Assembly: GCA_026075535.2 (NCBI GenBank)
Contig: AP026542.1
Span: 7,254,001-7,318,000, forward strand
Source of the DNA: Tricholoma matsutake
Lineage: Eukaryota; Basidiomycota; Agaricomycetes; Agaricales; Tricholomataceae
DNA: 64,000 bases
Reading direction: 5' to 3'
Position numbers and translations under genes: made by a program. The notes beneath the pieces were generated by a model. That model was not told the origin of the DNA, searched no databases, and saw only the letters and a program-made list of their open reading frames with translations. Numbering within the stretch: position 1 is the first letter of the stretch; each line of letters opens with the position of its first letter. Of this stretch, positions 23,550 to 35,624 are shown piece by piece.

Positions 23550-24897
23550 CAGACAGATTGAAAAACAAGAGGTCCAGCCTCAGAGAACAGAAAAAAAATG
23601 AGCAGCTTCACGGTCAACGTTGAAGGTGGAAAGGTGTATCCATCGACACAGGCTCCAAGTTTTAGCTGACGTTGTTAGGAACATCGCCTCAAGCTCGCTG
23701 GCTCCGGATGTTTCATGAATCTACAGACTGTGCTCCGTCATATAACCATATGATCGGTGATCGTAGTTGACGTAATGCTTTACGGCAATTACCTGTTGAT
23801 ACTCAATGGAGTCAACTGGAGTCGTTTGACTTTCAAGTTGATTGACCACTGGCCAGCAGTCGGGTGATGGCCGTGTAACTATCACATATCACACAGGATA
23901 TCAATTTATCTCGCAGTGCTGTTAGAGCTGAATTCGAAGGATTCGGACAACAAAGTGCTGGCCACGTGTAGCTTCACATCGAAGACTTTTATCCACAATC
24001 AGAACGTGAGCAAGAAGCTGGAGTGCAAGTCAGAATCGACTCGCAGCGTACGGTCAAGGTAGATCATCGATTGAGGACATTTGAATCAGAGAATAATTAT
24101 CTGAGTGGAGGACGCAGTGGCGACATATATAACCACGGGACATTGGCAGGGTCAATTTCGCGTTTAATTTCGGGTGACTCATCTGAATTCCAGTTGTGCA
24201 GTGACAACCGTAGATTGATCATAATGTCGGGTAGTACTGTTAGTTACAATTATTTTAAAATCGGATGGATTCATAAGTACACATGAATACTAGGTGTGAT
24301 GTGTTATTGATGTTGATGCCCTCTCAGAGGGTCACCGTCGCTGAACCAAAGAGCAAATAGACAGAATTGCAAGTTGTGGTTTTGTTAAATGTCGTTACGG
24401 TGCAACGGCACCAGACTCCAGAGGCACAGTTGACGACTCGGACAGAGTCATCAGAGATTGGAGACGAGCATAAGATGGCCCGGGACGAACTTACTGGCTT
24501 TGCTTTCCTCCTGTTTCTGCCCCCCGTTGAATTCTGTTCAACTGATACAGCTTCCGATCAACATTCTGATTTTGCCAAGCGTGATTCGACGAAACCGTCC
24601 TTCTACAAGGGAGTCCAAGGGCACCACAGAGCCCCTCGGCGCTTAGATCGCGATGTTCACGTGTCGCATCTAGGAACTCAAACCAATGAACATGATTGCG
24701 TACGTTCTAGAAATCGGGGACAAACTTTATAGGTGAATCAACAATCTTGAGACATTAATGCATTATCCAAGGGGGTTGCAGGATTAAAACTCTACATATC
24801 GGGTCGAAAATTGTTTTAAGGACCTCGGGAGGGAACTAACTAACCGTGGTGGGAAACAATTCCCAAATAAGGAAATTATATTTCGCCCTAATGTCGC
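23550..24897. other. Gene-poor transition to the repeat compartment
   Basis: The GPCR promoter lies at the left end. No coding frame with recognisable content is present on either strand. A frame at 24,367-24,732 has no domain and is bordered by no convincing splice sites. The sequence after 24,760 carries short motifs repeated on the other side of the PHD-finger remnant. Confidence 0.4.
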
Positions 24898-25654
24898 CGC
24901 CGCCGTCCCTGACGTTTCTGATTGCTCCCACTTGCCTCGCATGCCTCACAAGCCCAGCCGCTAACGCGGTACTCCAGTTCAACGCATTGGAGGTGGTACT
25001 TTAGCATTTCAGTGGTATGTTTGTTCTCGAGGGACGTTGCGACTCACCCATCTGGTCTCACACCCTGCAGATTCACATCTGATGCCCTCGCCTGTCGAGA
25101 TCTCTTCATCGGTCACAGCTTCGCCACATGTGCATACCTCCAAGATCGCATGCAAGTCTCTCGCTTTCCGCTTCCTGCCTATACGTGTGACGGGACCGTC
25201 GAGTGTAAATGGGTGGTTGTCTGTCCCTTCGTTGGTTGGCGCTAATATTGGCAGATCGTCAACTGGAACCTCGGGAGAAGTAGGAGTGGGTTCAATGAAT
25301 GGGCTTTGGGGTGGTAGTGCTGGGGACCGTGGCTCAGGTGAGTGCTGAATATGTTGGCTTGTGTTCCACTCGTCACTGAGCCTCTGTTCTGAGGATTTGT
25401 CTCCGGCCTGATGTTCTGAGTCTCGTCATCTCCTGGAGAATCACTTCCCCCCCGTTCCAGATCAAGTGGATCTTTGAGGCCGTCATTGTCGTCGCTCAGG
25501 TGCTTCTTTTCCAAAAAGGAAGCTGTCGCGAGCTTGGGTCGCATCAAATCACAGCCACCTGATCACATGACATCCCAAAAAAATTTAACGACTACTCTGG
25601 GGGGACTAACTAACTGTCCTGATATGGTAAATTCAAACTCCGCAACCCCCTTGG
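24767..25654. repeat. Short repeats bracketing the PHD-finger remnant
   Basis: Direct repeats: GGGAGGGAACTAACTAAC at 24,827-24,844 and GGGGGGACTAACTAAC at 25,599-25,614. Inverted pair: CCAAGGGGGTTGC at 24,767-24,779 and its exact reverse complement at 25,642-25,654. The inverted pair lies outside the direct pair, as might be left by a small element, but the borders are not resolved and no target duplication was found. Confidence 0.35.
24898..25430 (-). pseudogene. C-terminal fragment of a repeat-associated protein with a PHD-like finger
   Basis: On the minus strand two exons (25430-25048 and 24998-24898, 49-nt GTGAGT...AG intron) read DSEHQAGDKSSEQRLSDEWN, a Pro-rich linker with PTPTSPEVPVDDLP, KRKARDLHAILEVCTCGEAV, RCESAGCETRW, then YHLQCVELE and WACEACEASG before a TAG stop. 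Cysteines and one His are spaced as in a C4HC3 PHD finger (C-x-C, C-x4-C, H-x2-C, C-x2-C). Upstream of 25430 the frame meets a TGA and no start can be found, so this is a 5'-truncated copy. PHD fingers read histone tails; here that is only family knowledge. Short direct repeats bracket it (24,827-24,844 and 25,599-25,614), suggesting it travelled in an element. Confidence 0.6.
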
Positions 25655-25951
25655 CATTATCCAGGAGCCTCTGCAAGGTGGGAGGATTATGGCAAAACAA
25701 GGGCTCTTGGCATAGATAGGCAAAGGAGTGGACATGCTACAGATACATAGGAAGCTACTACAATTACATAAAAAGCATGCAGAGACCATTTTACTATCCA
25801 AACAGAAAGAATATGAAAACAAAATATCAAAGGGAGAAGTGGGTGGGTCATGAAAATTGAAAGTTAAAGGAACTATTCGATATGGCCTATAGATATGAGG
25901 CCCGTAAGAATGTGTGCTGACAAGAAATGATGGGCTAGTAATGCAGCTCAC
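25431..25951. other. Intergenic, no gene seen
   Basis: AT-rich sequence without a plausible coding frame. Minus-strand frames of about 100 codons lack recognisable motifs. Confidence 0.4.
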
Positions 25952-26213
25952 TGTTAGGATTCAGTTGATGAATCCTGTTAGGAGATCCTCGATAAGTACA
26001 AGCCTAGACGAACCACAGCGAGAGCTCTTACAATGTAGATAGTTGTTATGTGTGAGACTGATCTCGAGGCGAGGCCTTGTATAACAACTAACTGATAAGG
26101 TAAGAGCTGAATCCATGTCAAAGAAGTGGAATCCTAACAGTTGATGAATCAATGTAGATAGTTGTTATGTGCAAGACTGATCTCGAGGCAAGGCCTTGTA
26201 TAACAACTAACTG
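25952..26213. repeat. Repeat cluster with LTR-like inverted ends
   Basis: A 64-bp unit (AATGTAGATAGTTGTTATGTG...AACAACTAACTG) occurs at 26,031-26,094 and again at 26,150-26,213 with about three differences. The first copy lies between TGTTAGGATTC (25,952-25,962) and its perfect inverse GAATCCTAACA (26,129-26,139), ends typical of a fungal LTR (TG...CA). GTTGATGAATC follows both ends. This could be a solo LTR of about 190 bp inserted beside a related sequence, but no clean 5-bp target duplication is visible. Confidence 0.45.
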
Positions 26214-26577
26214 TGTTGCTTGTGAGATGAGATGGTGGACAGGAGAAAGCAACACAGGACCTCCTAATTGCACATAAACTGTCATATGACTGGGCATCTG
26301 CTAAACCCTAGCACCTTGTCATGGACCGCGTGATTAGGAGGTTGAGTGGAGCTCGATGTGACACGATGCAGATAGCATGGCTAGTCACGTGATTGAAAGC
26401 TTGATGGTGCAGAGGCCTACAAAAACACTCCTTACCCTTGGAACCCATGTTTACGACGAACACAGTAGGCAAGAGTACTAGAACACAAATGAGATAGAAA
26501 TGTTATAGATTGTTGGATCAATACACACACAGCTGTCTGACAGAAACAGGCCAGTAACCACCCACAACCATAGCAAT
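26214..26577. other. Non-coding sequence left of the first TIR element
   Basis: No gene is supported. The sequence may be part of an LTR or other repeat, because it starts TGTTGCTTGTG, but no partner copy is present in the window. Confidence 0.3.
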
Positions 26578-28015
26578 TAGTGTTTAAAGGTCTGGTCCAT
26601 AGGACCAGAAAAAGACCAAAGACCGAACTGAACCGACACACAGTCCGGTCCATTTTTCGGTTGCGGTTGCTTACTTTTGAGCTCAGTCTGGTTGCCGGTT
26701 GCCTTGTTTTGAAAATATTCAAAACCATTACAAAACCGGTTGCAATCGGTTGCAACCAGTCTTGTCAGAGTATATATGCAGTACAATATATATGCTAAAA
26801 TGTACATGTATAGTAATAAAAAAGTATGAATATAAGTACTAATTATAACCATTTATACTATTATACTCGTATTTACATGAAGAAGGAGAAGCCTGGGGGA
26901 AAATGCAGTCGTTTGGTGGGTGCTTATATACCCTGTGGCTGCGCACAGACCATGTGGTCATGTTTGTGCTCGAAAAAACAAAAGTGGCACCATTTGCCAG
27001 TTGACTCCCACGACAACAAACAACTCTCATGCGCACAACTCCCACCATCAACATTTGCCCACCACCCCCCGAAGCATTGCCAATGAACGAACACAAAGGA
27101 GGCAGCCCAAACGACAAATTAGCATTGTTTGGGCCCTATAGTATGTTTTTTGTATAGTTTTTTTCTTTCTTTACTATCTAACTAACTAATCAAATCTTTT
27201 TTCTTTGTTATTAGGTTCTTGCCATTTGATTACAATGTCGCCCATTCACACCCAAGCCCTATGCTGCCACTGCGAGCCTCTGCTCACAGGGCGGCAACGG
27301 GTCCCATTTCTGGACTATGACAATGTAACAGCAACTGACCATGTCAGCGCGGACTGACAACACAAACAGGGGGGATGACACACAGCAACACAATGAGGGA
27401 CAAACGGGAGGACAGTGGGCAACAACAAGATTGGGGGAACGACAGATGACAATGCAAACAGGGGAACAATGGACGATGCAAACAGGGGAACGACGGATGA
27501 TGCAAATGGGGGAACAATGGATGATGCAAACACAGGAATGACAGACAACATGAAGGGGGAATGAATTGCGGGGGACGACTTACAAGCAGCAGTGCCCACC
27601 CTCGCTACGAATGCGAGATGGTGAGACCTTTTTTGTTTTGTTTTTGTTATTCTCATTTGCTCTTGCTGTTAACAGACTCCTACCCACCCCTCCTCTGCCT
27701 CCTGTAGGTGGGGGAGGGGTTTTTCTGTCATGTTTCATTTTTTACTTTCCTAGCATCACACTGCTGCAAGCAACTGCTCGCAGGGTGTAAATGTAATTAT
27801 GTTTATTTAGTATAATATAGAATTTAGTTAGAATCGAAAATAGTAGTAAAGACCGGTCAAAACCGGTCTTTTGGGGGCAACTGAACCGAATAGGACTGGT
27901 CCTATTTGGTTCGGTTGCGGTCCTGTGAAATTGAGTGTCGGTCTAGACCAGTTGCAGTCCCAGTTGCCCCTCTTGGGGGTCAAAAAACTGGACCAGACTG
28001 GACCTTAAAACACTA
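26578..28015. mobile_element. Non-autonomous TIR element, family 1, copy 1 (1,438 bp)
   Basis: The ends are TAGTGTTTAAAGG and CCTTAAAACACTA, exact inverse complements over 13 bp. The element is flanked by a perfect 8-bp target duplication ATAGCAAT (26,570-26,577 and 28,016-28,023). Subterminal regions are rich in GGTTGC/GGTCC-type motifs in both orientations. The interior holds no transposase frame but includes a degenerate minisatellite (about 27,410-27,560, units like GGGGAACGACGGATGATGC). It shares ends and interior blocks with the elements at 35,839 and 61,446. An 8-bp duplication fits hAT and also Zisupton-like KDZ transposons. Confidence 0.9.
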
Positions 28016-28023
28016 ATAGCAAT

Positions 28024-28273
28024 ATTCATTTAATTTTACTTGTAGGTCCTGATCAGCAGCAAATTGAGGAGTATAGCCAGGGTAGGCTCATACCAAAGAG
28101 AGTGAAAGAAATACCCTACACCATCGCACAGCATCCTGAAATATGAGATTAATGAGCGTCAGCTTGCAGAAACACAAGGAATGCCCAGTGCTTACATCCT
28201 TGTCAACTTACAGATCCTAATTCCAGTGATAAGCATGAGGTAAAAAGATATTTGACCTAAGAACGCACAGAGT
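28024..28273. other. Short non-coding segment between elements
   Basis: It continues the sequence interrupted by the 1,438-bp TIR element. No gene or repeat partner is recognised. Confidence 0.4.
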
Positions 28274-28921
28274 TGTTGGAGGTTAATTTGTGAATCATCA
28301 CACCATGAGTACACGCTTGATGCATGTGCTATATTTAGTGCATTCCCCCTTTGATGTACATACAAACATATCATAGATACCTTTCTCCCCTTTCTCCCCT
28401 TTGTCCCTTTATTATACAGAAGACATATATATACAGTAGATAAGTAGATAGCTGGCCACATCAGTCATTTATACAAGGACTGAGGTGAGCATCGATGTAC
28501 TCATATATTTATATTGATTACTTACTGTGCCTGTAGTATAGCCTTGTTTATTCTAGGTACAGTATTTACCGAATACAGTCATTTATACAAGGACTGAGTA
28601 TAGCCTTATTTATTCTAGGATTGATTTTCTATAGGTTATGGGCCATTCTCATTGTTGAAAATGATGTCAGAAATCTCCTAGCCACTCAATGTGTACTGAC
28701 ATTGAGTGTTTTCGATTTGCTGACATGCCTCCCTCCCTTTGTTACAACAAATGATCTCTCTCATCACCCTTCTTGCTTATACACTTTTACACACTCTTCA
28801 ACATGACCACCGGCTCTGAAGATACCTTGCCATCTATTTCCCTTATTAAACTCTCCATTCAGTATTCCAGAGGGAAACTCGACAAACTCAAATCCAACTA
28901 CAAAGAATGGTGCGAGGAAGT
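28274..28921 (+). mobile_element. Truncated Ty1/copia element: 5' LTR, PBS and start of gag
   Basis: The LTR at 28,274-28,633 (TGTTGG...TTCTATA) is followed at once by GGTTATGGGCC, complementary to the anticodon-arm part of initiator tRNA-Met, the primer site used by Drosophila copia. A gag-like frame starts at the ATG at 28,803 (MTTGSEDTLPSISLIKLS) and reads about 40 codons, ending ...YKEWCEEVV where another LTR begins at 28,922. A homologous LTR lies inverted at 43,268-43,607. Confidence 0.75.
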
Positions 28922-29589
28922 TGTAAGGGCAAGACCCAGAAACTGAGGATATAGGGTGCACAAAGGCACAAAGAGGCCACAAAGGGCACAAAGAGTCTAT
29001 AAAGACTACATAATGACAGCTATAAAGCAGTAATACTGGGGAGATACTTAGATGTTCAATTCAAGAGTGTGTCTACTGCCAGCTGTCAGGTATAGGGTTG
29101 TAGGTAAACAATACCAAATAAATGGAATTGAGTAGGATGGAAAGGAATGAAAGGGAAGTATAAACAATAGGTAGGGAACTATAAATACCTGGGAGGGTTG
29201 TCCCCTTACATCACTCCCTCATTAAGGTGTGGTGCCCTCGACGCACTAGAATAATCCCTAAAAAGGGTTGAAAAATAAAAAAAAATAAAAGGTAAATCAT
29301 GAAGAAAAGAAAGAAGAGAAGAAATAAAAGAAATCCCTCCACAACAATGCAAAAAATGCCCATACCAAGCCCAAAGTTGACTGTTCCACCCAATTCTGAC
29401 CAATGGCAAGGCATATCAATCATCTACCTGTCTTCCAGTCCATGCACTGGTATACCACCCACTCTGAAGAGGAAGACCGAGGCAGTCCCCAAATATTGAC
29501 CACCCCATAGCCCTGAATGTTGACACGCATGCCACTATGTAAAAGTTGTGCAGGACGAATTGTGATGTGCCAGGTGTTGTGGGGCATGT
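28922..29589 (-). mobile_element. 3' end of a second gypsy-type element
   Basis: On the minus strand the sequence GAGGGAGTGA (polypurine tract) is followed by an LTR of 289 bp occupying 29,210 down to 28,922, with ends TGTAAGGGG and CCCTTACA. The LTR interrupts the copia gag fragment. The part up to 29,589 is its internal 3' region, without a recognisable domain, cut by the left LTR of gypsy copy A. The LTR start resembles that of gypsy copies A and B but the body differs, so this is a related family. Confidence 0.6.
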
Positions 29590-30015
29590 TGTAAGGGGAC
29601 TAGGGGGGTGCCCTGTGTGTTTTTCCTATTTTTTATGTTCGTCCTATATTTTTCCCCACCTCATTTCCTTCTATTCTTCATATTCTATGATTTTTCCGGA
29701 TTTTATTACTAATTTTCCCTTGCTATCATGTTTGTACATGTTGACACTTTTATATTTAGAGGTGGAGTACCCCTTCCGACACATACCCCTTGGTATGATG
29801 TCATTCAGCGGCCTTGATCCGCCTATCTCCGCCTTTTTCTATTTTTAGGTTATATTTGATTTTTGTCGTCTTCACATATACTGGGCATCAGCAAGGGGAT
29901 CCTTAGAGTTTTCTCTTTGGATTTCCCTTTGCTAGGTGTGTCCCCAATGCCTGTATTATGTAGTATAATTTTAACTTTGGATTTCCCTTTGCTAGAGGCT
30001 TAGGTTGCCCTTATA
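29590..30015 (+). repeat. Gypsy copy A, 5' LTR
   Basis: 426 bp, TGTAAGGGG...CCCTTATA. Near-identical to 35,199-35,624 and, in inverse, to 49,638-50,063. Confidence 0.9.
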
Positions 30016-30181
30016 GTAGAAAACTCTCACCTAAGGCCCGAAAATCGCGAACGCGCTGCCCAAGATAGGCAGGTATGGACTGGACAACGCTTCCCAAAGC
30101 TCCACAGAGTCCCTACACACCGTTCCAGATAATCTCGCCTTTATTACGCTGCCATTTTCGCCAAACACGCTCCCTAGCGAC

Positions 30182-31300
30182 ATGGACACATCGGAACGCT
30201 TCGACATGCTTGAAAGCGACATTTCCGGAATGCGCGCGCAAATCGACTCGCTTAAATCTACGATTGAAAACTTTGTTAGGACCCTCCAGGCTAACCCTAC
30301 GACCAATAGTTCCCCCTTTACGACTCCAAGCGCACCCAACAACGACATTTTGCCAAACACATCCACTAAGGAACGCGCCCAGATCAAACCGTCCCCCTTC
30401 ACCGAATTTAATGGTGCACATGCACAGGGACATGCATTCCTTAATTCCTGTGAGTTATACATCAGTCTCCAGTCACATCAATTCATCGATGAGGCTGCAA
30501 AAATTTATTGGGCCTTCACATACATGAAATCTGAATGCGCCTATCTCTATGTGGACCATATCCTACGTCAAACTAAAGAACTTGGTTCTCTACCTTTCTC
30601 CACTTGGGGTGACTTTCGAGCTGAGTTTGTATGCCACTTCTGCCCCCTCAATGAACACCACCGAGCAGTGACACAACTTGAGTCATCCACTTACCACCAG
30701 GGACGTCAATCTGTGGACGACTATATCGATGAGTTCAAGGATTTGGTGGACATGGCAGGATATGGGAGTGGGTTACCAGTGGTGGTGAAGTTCCGATGGG
30801 GGCTCAACTGAGAAATTCAGGACCAGATTGCACAGATGTTGGAAGGGCGCCCAGTGGACGATGATATCCTTGCTTGGTATGAAGCTGCTTCACTCTGTGA
30901 CGAGAACCAACTCACAAATGCGGTGTTTAATGCTGCATTCCGTGCTCCAACTACCACTCATATGCCCTACACCTTCAATCGAAGCCTCCCCTGCCCTAAC
31001 CCCATTCCTGTTTGTCAAACTCCCGCACCAGCCATCAATGTCCCAGTACCAATGGATGTTGATGCAGCCCACAGCCGTGCACGTAAGTTGGATCTCTGCT
31101 ACCATTGTGGGGAACCTGGACACAGGGCTGGAGCGTGTCCCCATTGTCAGGATATCTGCATGCTCACCCCCGAGGGATGAGACGAACTCCTGCAAGATTT
31201 GTTGGCGCTTGTAGATGTTGAGGAAGCGAAGGATCAAGTTGCAGAGGAGATTAAGTTGGAAGTTGTAGAGGAGCAGGATTTTCCTATTCGCAGCGAGTGA
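30182..31300 (+). pseudogene. Gypsy copy A gag (nucleocapsid), two nonsense mutations
   Basis: It starts MDTSERFDMLESDISGMRAQ, a coiled-coil-like N-terminus. The capsid region follows (FLNSCELYISLQSHQF, STWGDFRAEFVCHFCPLNEH), then a CCHC zinc knuckle (CYHCGEPGHRAGAC, about codon 300). In-frame TGA codons at 30,809-30,811 and 31,178-31,180 stand where copy B has CGA (NREIQ and EGRDK). The natural gag stop is the TGA at 31,298-31,300, where the pol frame overlaps at -1. Gag packages the element RNA. This copy cannot make a full protein. Confidence 0.88.
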
Positions 31301-34300
31301 ATTGTATGCCCTCACTGCCTGTCCATAACCGCTTTGAAGTCTTGTCAGTTGAATCCCCGGAGAATGAATCCATTTCTGTGACTGCTCCCCTCTCTGACCC
31401 TTCAAAGTTGGCTAAAGACATACCTGCTCTCCCCATCTCTCCTTCTACTCCACGTCCCAAAATTAAATCATGGGAGCGTAAACTACCACGCAAGTATATT
31501 GTGGCATCCACTCCCTCTGCACATTCCTTGAACCTAGCCATCGAACTGCAGACAACCGACACTGGACAGATACTCGGTGTCTCTGTGCTCCTGGACTCTG
31601 GTGTGACTGGTCTCTTCATCAATTCCCATCTGGTACAACAACATTGCCTAAATACTCGCTCACTCTCACGTCTGATACCTGTATATAATGTGGATGGATC
31701 CCCAAATGAAGCTGGTGCCATCCGAGAGGTTGCAGACCTGGTTCTCCATTACAAAGATCACAGTGAGCATGCCCTTTTTGCTGTCACTCAATTAGGAAAG
31801 CAAAAGGTGATTTTGGGATATCCATGGCTTCGAGACCATAACCCAGAGGTCGACTGGCATACCGGGGAGGTTACCATGAGCTGATGTCCATCCTGCTGTC
31901 GGACATGTTTCACAGAAGCCAGGCAAGAATGTCATGGACAGAAGGCGGCGATACAACGTACTCAGAAGTGTCGTGCTGGACCCCTGCCTATACCTGAAGT
32001 GGAATTGGAAGGGGTTCCTGATCTAATGCTGGACTCGGATGATGATGATGAGGACCCAGAGGAAGTGGAGGAGGGTGATCGGATCTTCTACACTGCGATT
32101 CACTCATCGCATGAGGTGTGTGCCACATTGAACATATCCCAACGCCTCGCCAAGGCCTTCCACAAAAACAACGCTGCTAAATCCTCTACTAACTCCTTAC
32201 TCCCTCATCTCCATGAGTTTGAAGACATGTTCTCCAAGGAGTCATTTGACTCTCTTCCTGCGTGCAAGCCATGGGATCACGTGATTGAACTCACCCCCGG
32301 TGCAACCCCTTCATCCTGCAAGGTCTATCCTCTCTCTCCGGAAGAACAACGGCAGCTTGACCAGTTCATCGATGAGCACCTGGCCTCTGGACGTATTCGA
32401 CCATCGAAGTCACCCATGGCCTCTCCCTTTTTCTTTGTCAAGAAGAAGGATGGCTCACTTCGACCGGTTCAAGACTACAGAAGGCTCAACAACATCATGG
32501 TCAAAAATCGCTATCCACTACCCCTCATCTCCGAACTCGTAAACCAGCTCCGTGGAGCCCGATACTTCACCAAGCTCGATGTCCATTGGGGCTATAATAA
32601 TGTGAGGATAAAGTGGAAGGCAGCCTTTTGTACCAACCGTGGTCTTTTTGAACCGCTTGTCATGTTCTTTGGCCTTACTAATAGCCCCGCCACCTTTCAG
32701 ACCATGATGAACGACATCTTCCACGACCTCATCCTCAAAGGCGTTGTCTGCATCTATCTCAACGACATCCTCATCTTCACTCGCATGGTTGAAGAGCACC
32801 GTTGCATCATGCACCTCGTCCTAGAGCGACTTCGATGGTACAAACTCTACCTTCATCAGGACAAATGCGAGTTTGAAAAGACCAAGATTGAGTACCTCGG
32901 CCTGATTATCTCAGAGGGTCAAGTGGAGATGGATCCTATCAAGGTAAACGGGGTCACAGCTTGGCTGACGCCCATGAACAAGAAGGAGGTGCAGTCTTTC
33001 CTGGGCTTCATCAATTTCTATCGGTGTTTTATCAAGGATTTCTCACATCATGCATGACCACTGTTCGACTTGACAGGAAAGGAGGCATGGAGGTGGGATA
33101 ATGCACAACAGGAGGCGTTCGAAAAGCTTAAGGAGATGGTCACTTCCGCTCCGATCCTTACCTTTGCTGACAATTTGCGTCCTTTTCATGTAGAAGCCAA
33201 CAGTTCTGACTTTGCGACGGGCGCCGTGTTGTCTCAGCAGTCTCCGGAGGACCAGAAGTGGCATCCTGTTGCATTCTACTCCAAAAGCCTTAGTGCTGTA
33301 GAGCAAAACTACGAGATCTATGACAAGGAGATGTTGGCGATAATGCGTGCGCTTGAGGAGTGGCGACACTTCCTCGAGAGTGCCCAACACAAGGTGGAAA
33401 TTTGGACGGATCACAAGAATCTTGAGTACTTCATGATGGCCAAGAAATTGAACCGTCGTCAAGCTCATTGGTCCCTGTATCTATCTAGATTCGACTTCTC
33501 CTTGCACCACTGTCCGGGTCGCAGCATGGGGAAGACCGATGCCCTATCCCGACGTGCAGACCATGGGGATGGCAGTGGTGACAACCAAAACATTGTGCTG
33601 TTGCAGCCAGACCTGTTCACCATTCGGGCACTGGAAGGCATTGCACCCCAGGGCGAGGAGCGGGACATCCTACGTGACATTCATCGCGCAAACTGTAGTG
33701 GTTTACATGAGGATGTTGTTGCCCGAGCTGTTAAAGAACTGAGGAAGGGATCAACCCTTTCCTTACGTGCGGCAGAGTGGGCTGAAAAGGAGGACTTGTT
33801 GTATTTCAGGGATCGCATCTATGTTCCCAATGACCCAGACCTTTGCCGGCGCATCATATCCCAACACCATGACTCACAGATTGCTGGCCACCCCAGATGC
33901 TGGAAGACCTTGGAGCTCACCTCACGGAACTATTGGTGGCCACAAATGTCACGGCTCATTGGTCAGTATTGTCGCACTTGTGACCTTTGCTTACGCACCA
34001 AGGTTCCTCGTCGCAAGCCTATTGGCGAGCTACACCCTCTTCCTGTTCCAGAGAGTCGTTGGGATGTCATCAGCATCGACTTTGTGGTGGAATTGCCAGA
34101 GTCAAACAGGTTTGATGTGGTGATGTGCACAGTTGACTCAGTGGGAAAACGCGCTCACTTCATTCCCACTCACACCACTGTCAGTGCCCTAGGTGCCGCT
34201 CAACTCTACCTCCACCACGTGTGGAAATTACATGGACTTCCTGGTGCCTTCCTCTCAGATTGTGGCCCTCAGTTCATGGCAGAGTTCACTCGTGAGCTGT

Positions 34301-35163
34301 ACCAACTCCTGGGGATCAAACTCCTCGCTTCAACTGCTTATCACCCACAAACTGATGGCCAGACGGAGCGAGTCAACCAGGAACTGGAGCAGTACATCCG
34401 CCTCTTTGTCAATGAACACCAGGACGATTGGGACGATCTCCTTCCTTTGGCTGAGTTTGGATACAACAACCATGTCCATGCTTCCACTCAACAGACCCCT
34501 TTCCTCTTAGACACTGGATGACATCCACGCATGGGATTTGAACCTCGCCAAACTCCCTCACACATCGAGACAGTGAATGAGTTCACAGAACACATGAGGG
34601 ATAGCTTGGAGGAGGCAAGGGCAGCCTTAGCAAAGGCGAAGGATGACATGGTGCGATTTTACAACCAACGCCACTCCCCAACCCCTCAGTACAAGGTTGG
34701 TGATCGAGTTTATCTTGACTCCAGTGACGTCTCCACTACATGTCCATCCAAGAAACTCGCTCATCGCTTCTTGGGACCTTTCCCCATTGTCAAGTGCGTT
34801 GGAATGCATGCCTATTGTCTATGCCTCCCAGCCTCCATGTCCAGACTCCATCCCGTCTTCCATGTCATCAAATTGCTTCCAGCTCCCCCAGATTCGTTCC
34901 CGGGATGCCATTCACACCCACCACCACCACCTACAGTGATCGAGGGAGAACCCCAATATGAAGTCGAGTCAATCTTGGACAGCCGTTTACGTCGAGGAAA
35001 ACTCCAGTATTTGGTACATTGGAAGGGTTATGGGTATGAGGAGAACTCATGGGTCGAAGAGTCTGACATAAAGGCCCCTCGGTTAATCAAGGAATTCCAC
35101 CGATGGCACACTGCTGCACCGCGTCGCATTCAAGTCATGGACTTTGGTCGTATGCGATTTTGA
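31297..35163 (+). pseudogene. Gypsy copy A pol: protease, RT, RNase H, integrase, chromodomain
   Basis: Protease centre LLDSGVTGLFINS; reverse transcriptase with FFVKKKDGSLRPVQDYR and CIYLNDILIF; RNase H (FCVEANSSDFATGAVLSQQ-type block; here FHVEANSS); integrase with HHCC (HHDSQIAGHPRCWKTLELTS ... CRTCDLC) and DDE residues in SIDFVVELP, LSDCGPQF, QTERVNQE; chromodomain YEVESILDSRLRRGKLQYLV...WEE-like tail near the C-terminus. In-frame TGA codons lie at 31,882-31,884, 33,055-33,057 and 34,519-34,521. The RT catalytic box reads YLND instead of YLDD, and about four residues expected between VRIK and WKAAF are missing. The enzyme is therefore predicted dead. The first and third TGA, the YLND and the gap are shared with copy B. 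Confidence 0.9.
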
Positions 35164-35198
35164 ATGCATCGGGGCGATGCATCTTAGAGAGGGGGTGA

Positions 35199-35624
35199 TG
35201 TAAGGGGACTAGGGGGGTGCCCTGTGTGTTTTTCCTATTTTTTATGTTCGTCCTATATTTTTCCCCACCTCATTTCCTTCTATTCTTCATTTTCTATGAT
35301 TTTTCCAGATTTTATTACTAACTTTCCCTTGCTATCATGTTTGTACATGTTGACACTTTTATATTTAGAGGTGGAGTACCCCTTCCGACACATACCCCTT
35401 GGTATGATGTCATTCGGTGGCCTTGATCCGCCTATCTCCACCTTTTTCTATTTTTAGGTTATATTTGATTTTTGTCATCTTCACATATACTGGGCATCAG
35501 CAAGGGGATCCTTAGAGTTTTCTCTTTGGATTTCCCTTTGCTAGGTGTGTCCCCAATGCCTGTATTATGTAGTATAATTTTAACTTTGGATTTCCCTTTG
35601 CTAGAGGCTTAGGTTGCCCTTATA
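35199..35624 (+). repeat. Gypsy copy A, 3' LTR
   Basis: 426 bp, near-identical to the 5' LTR at 29,590. Preceded by the polypurine tract ending at 35,198. Confidence 0.9.

Larger units (their letters stand above)
29590..35624 (+). mobile_element. Chromovirus-type Ty3/gypsy retrotransposon, copy A
   Basis: The full element is 6,035 bp with two 426-bp LTRs (29,590-30,015 and 35,199-35,624; TGTAAGGGG...CCCTTATA) that differ at only a handful of positions. A polypurine tract AGAGAGGGGGTGA precedes the 3' LTR. Order: gag, protease, reverse transcriptase, RNase H, integrase and chromodomain, as in chromoviruses. Reading frames are broken (see gag and pol entries). The flanking 5 bp (CATGT left, CTACC right) do not match, so no target duplication survives. 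Copy B at 44,025-50,063 is near-identical internally but inverted. Confidence 0.93.

Noticed and set aside
24367..24732. A 121-codon frame left of the PHD remnant
   Set aside because: No recognisable motif and no usable intron borders; composition is like the surrounding non-coding DNA.
27315..27656. Frames of 60 to 113 codons in the first TIR element
   Set aside because: They run through a degenerate minisatellite and are unrelated to any transposase.
31284..31721. Long antisense frames across gypsy copies (also near 33,043, 46,184 and 48,247)
   Set aside because: They mirror the sense codon bias of pol in both copies, so they are shadows.
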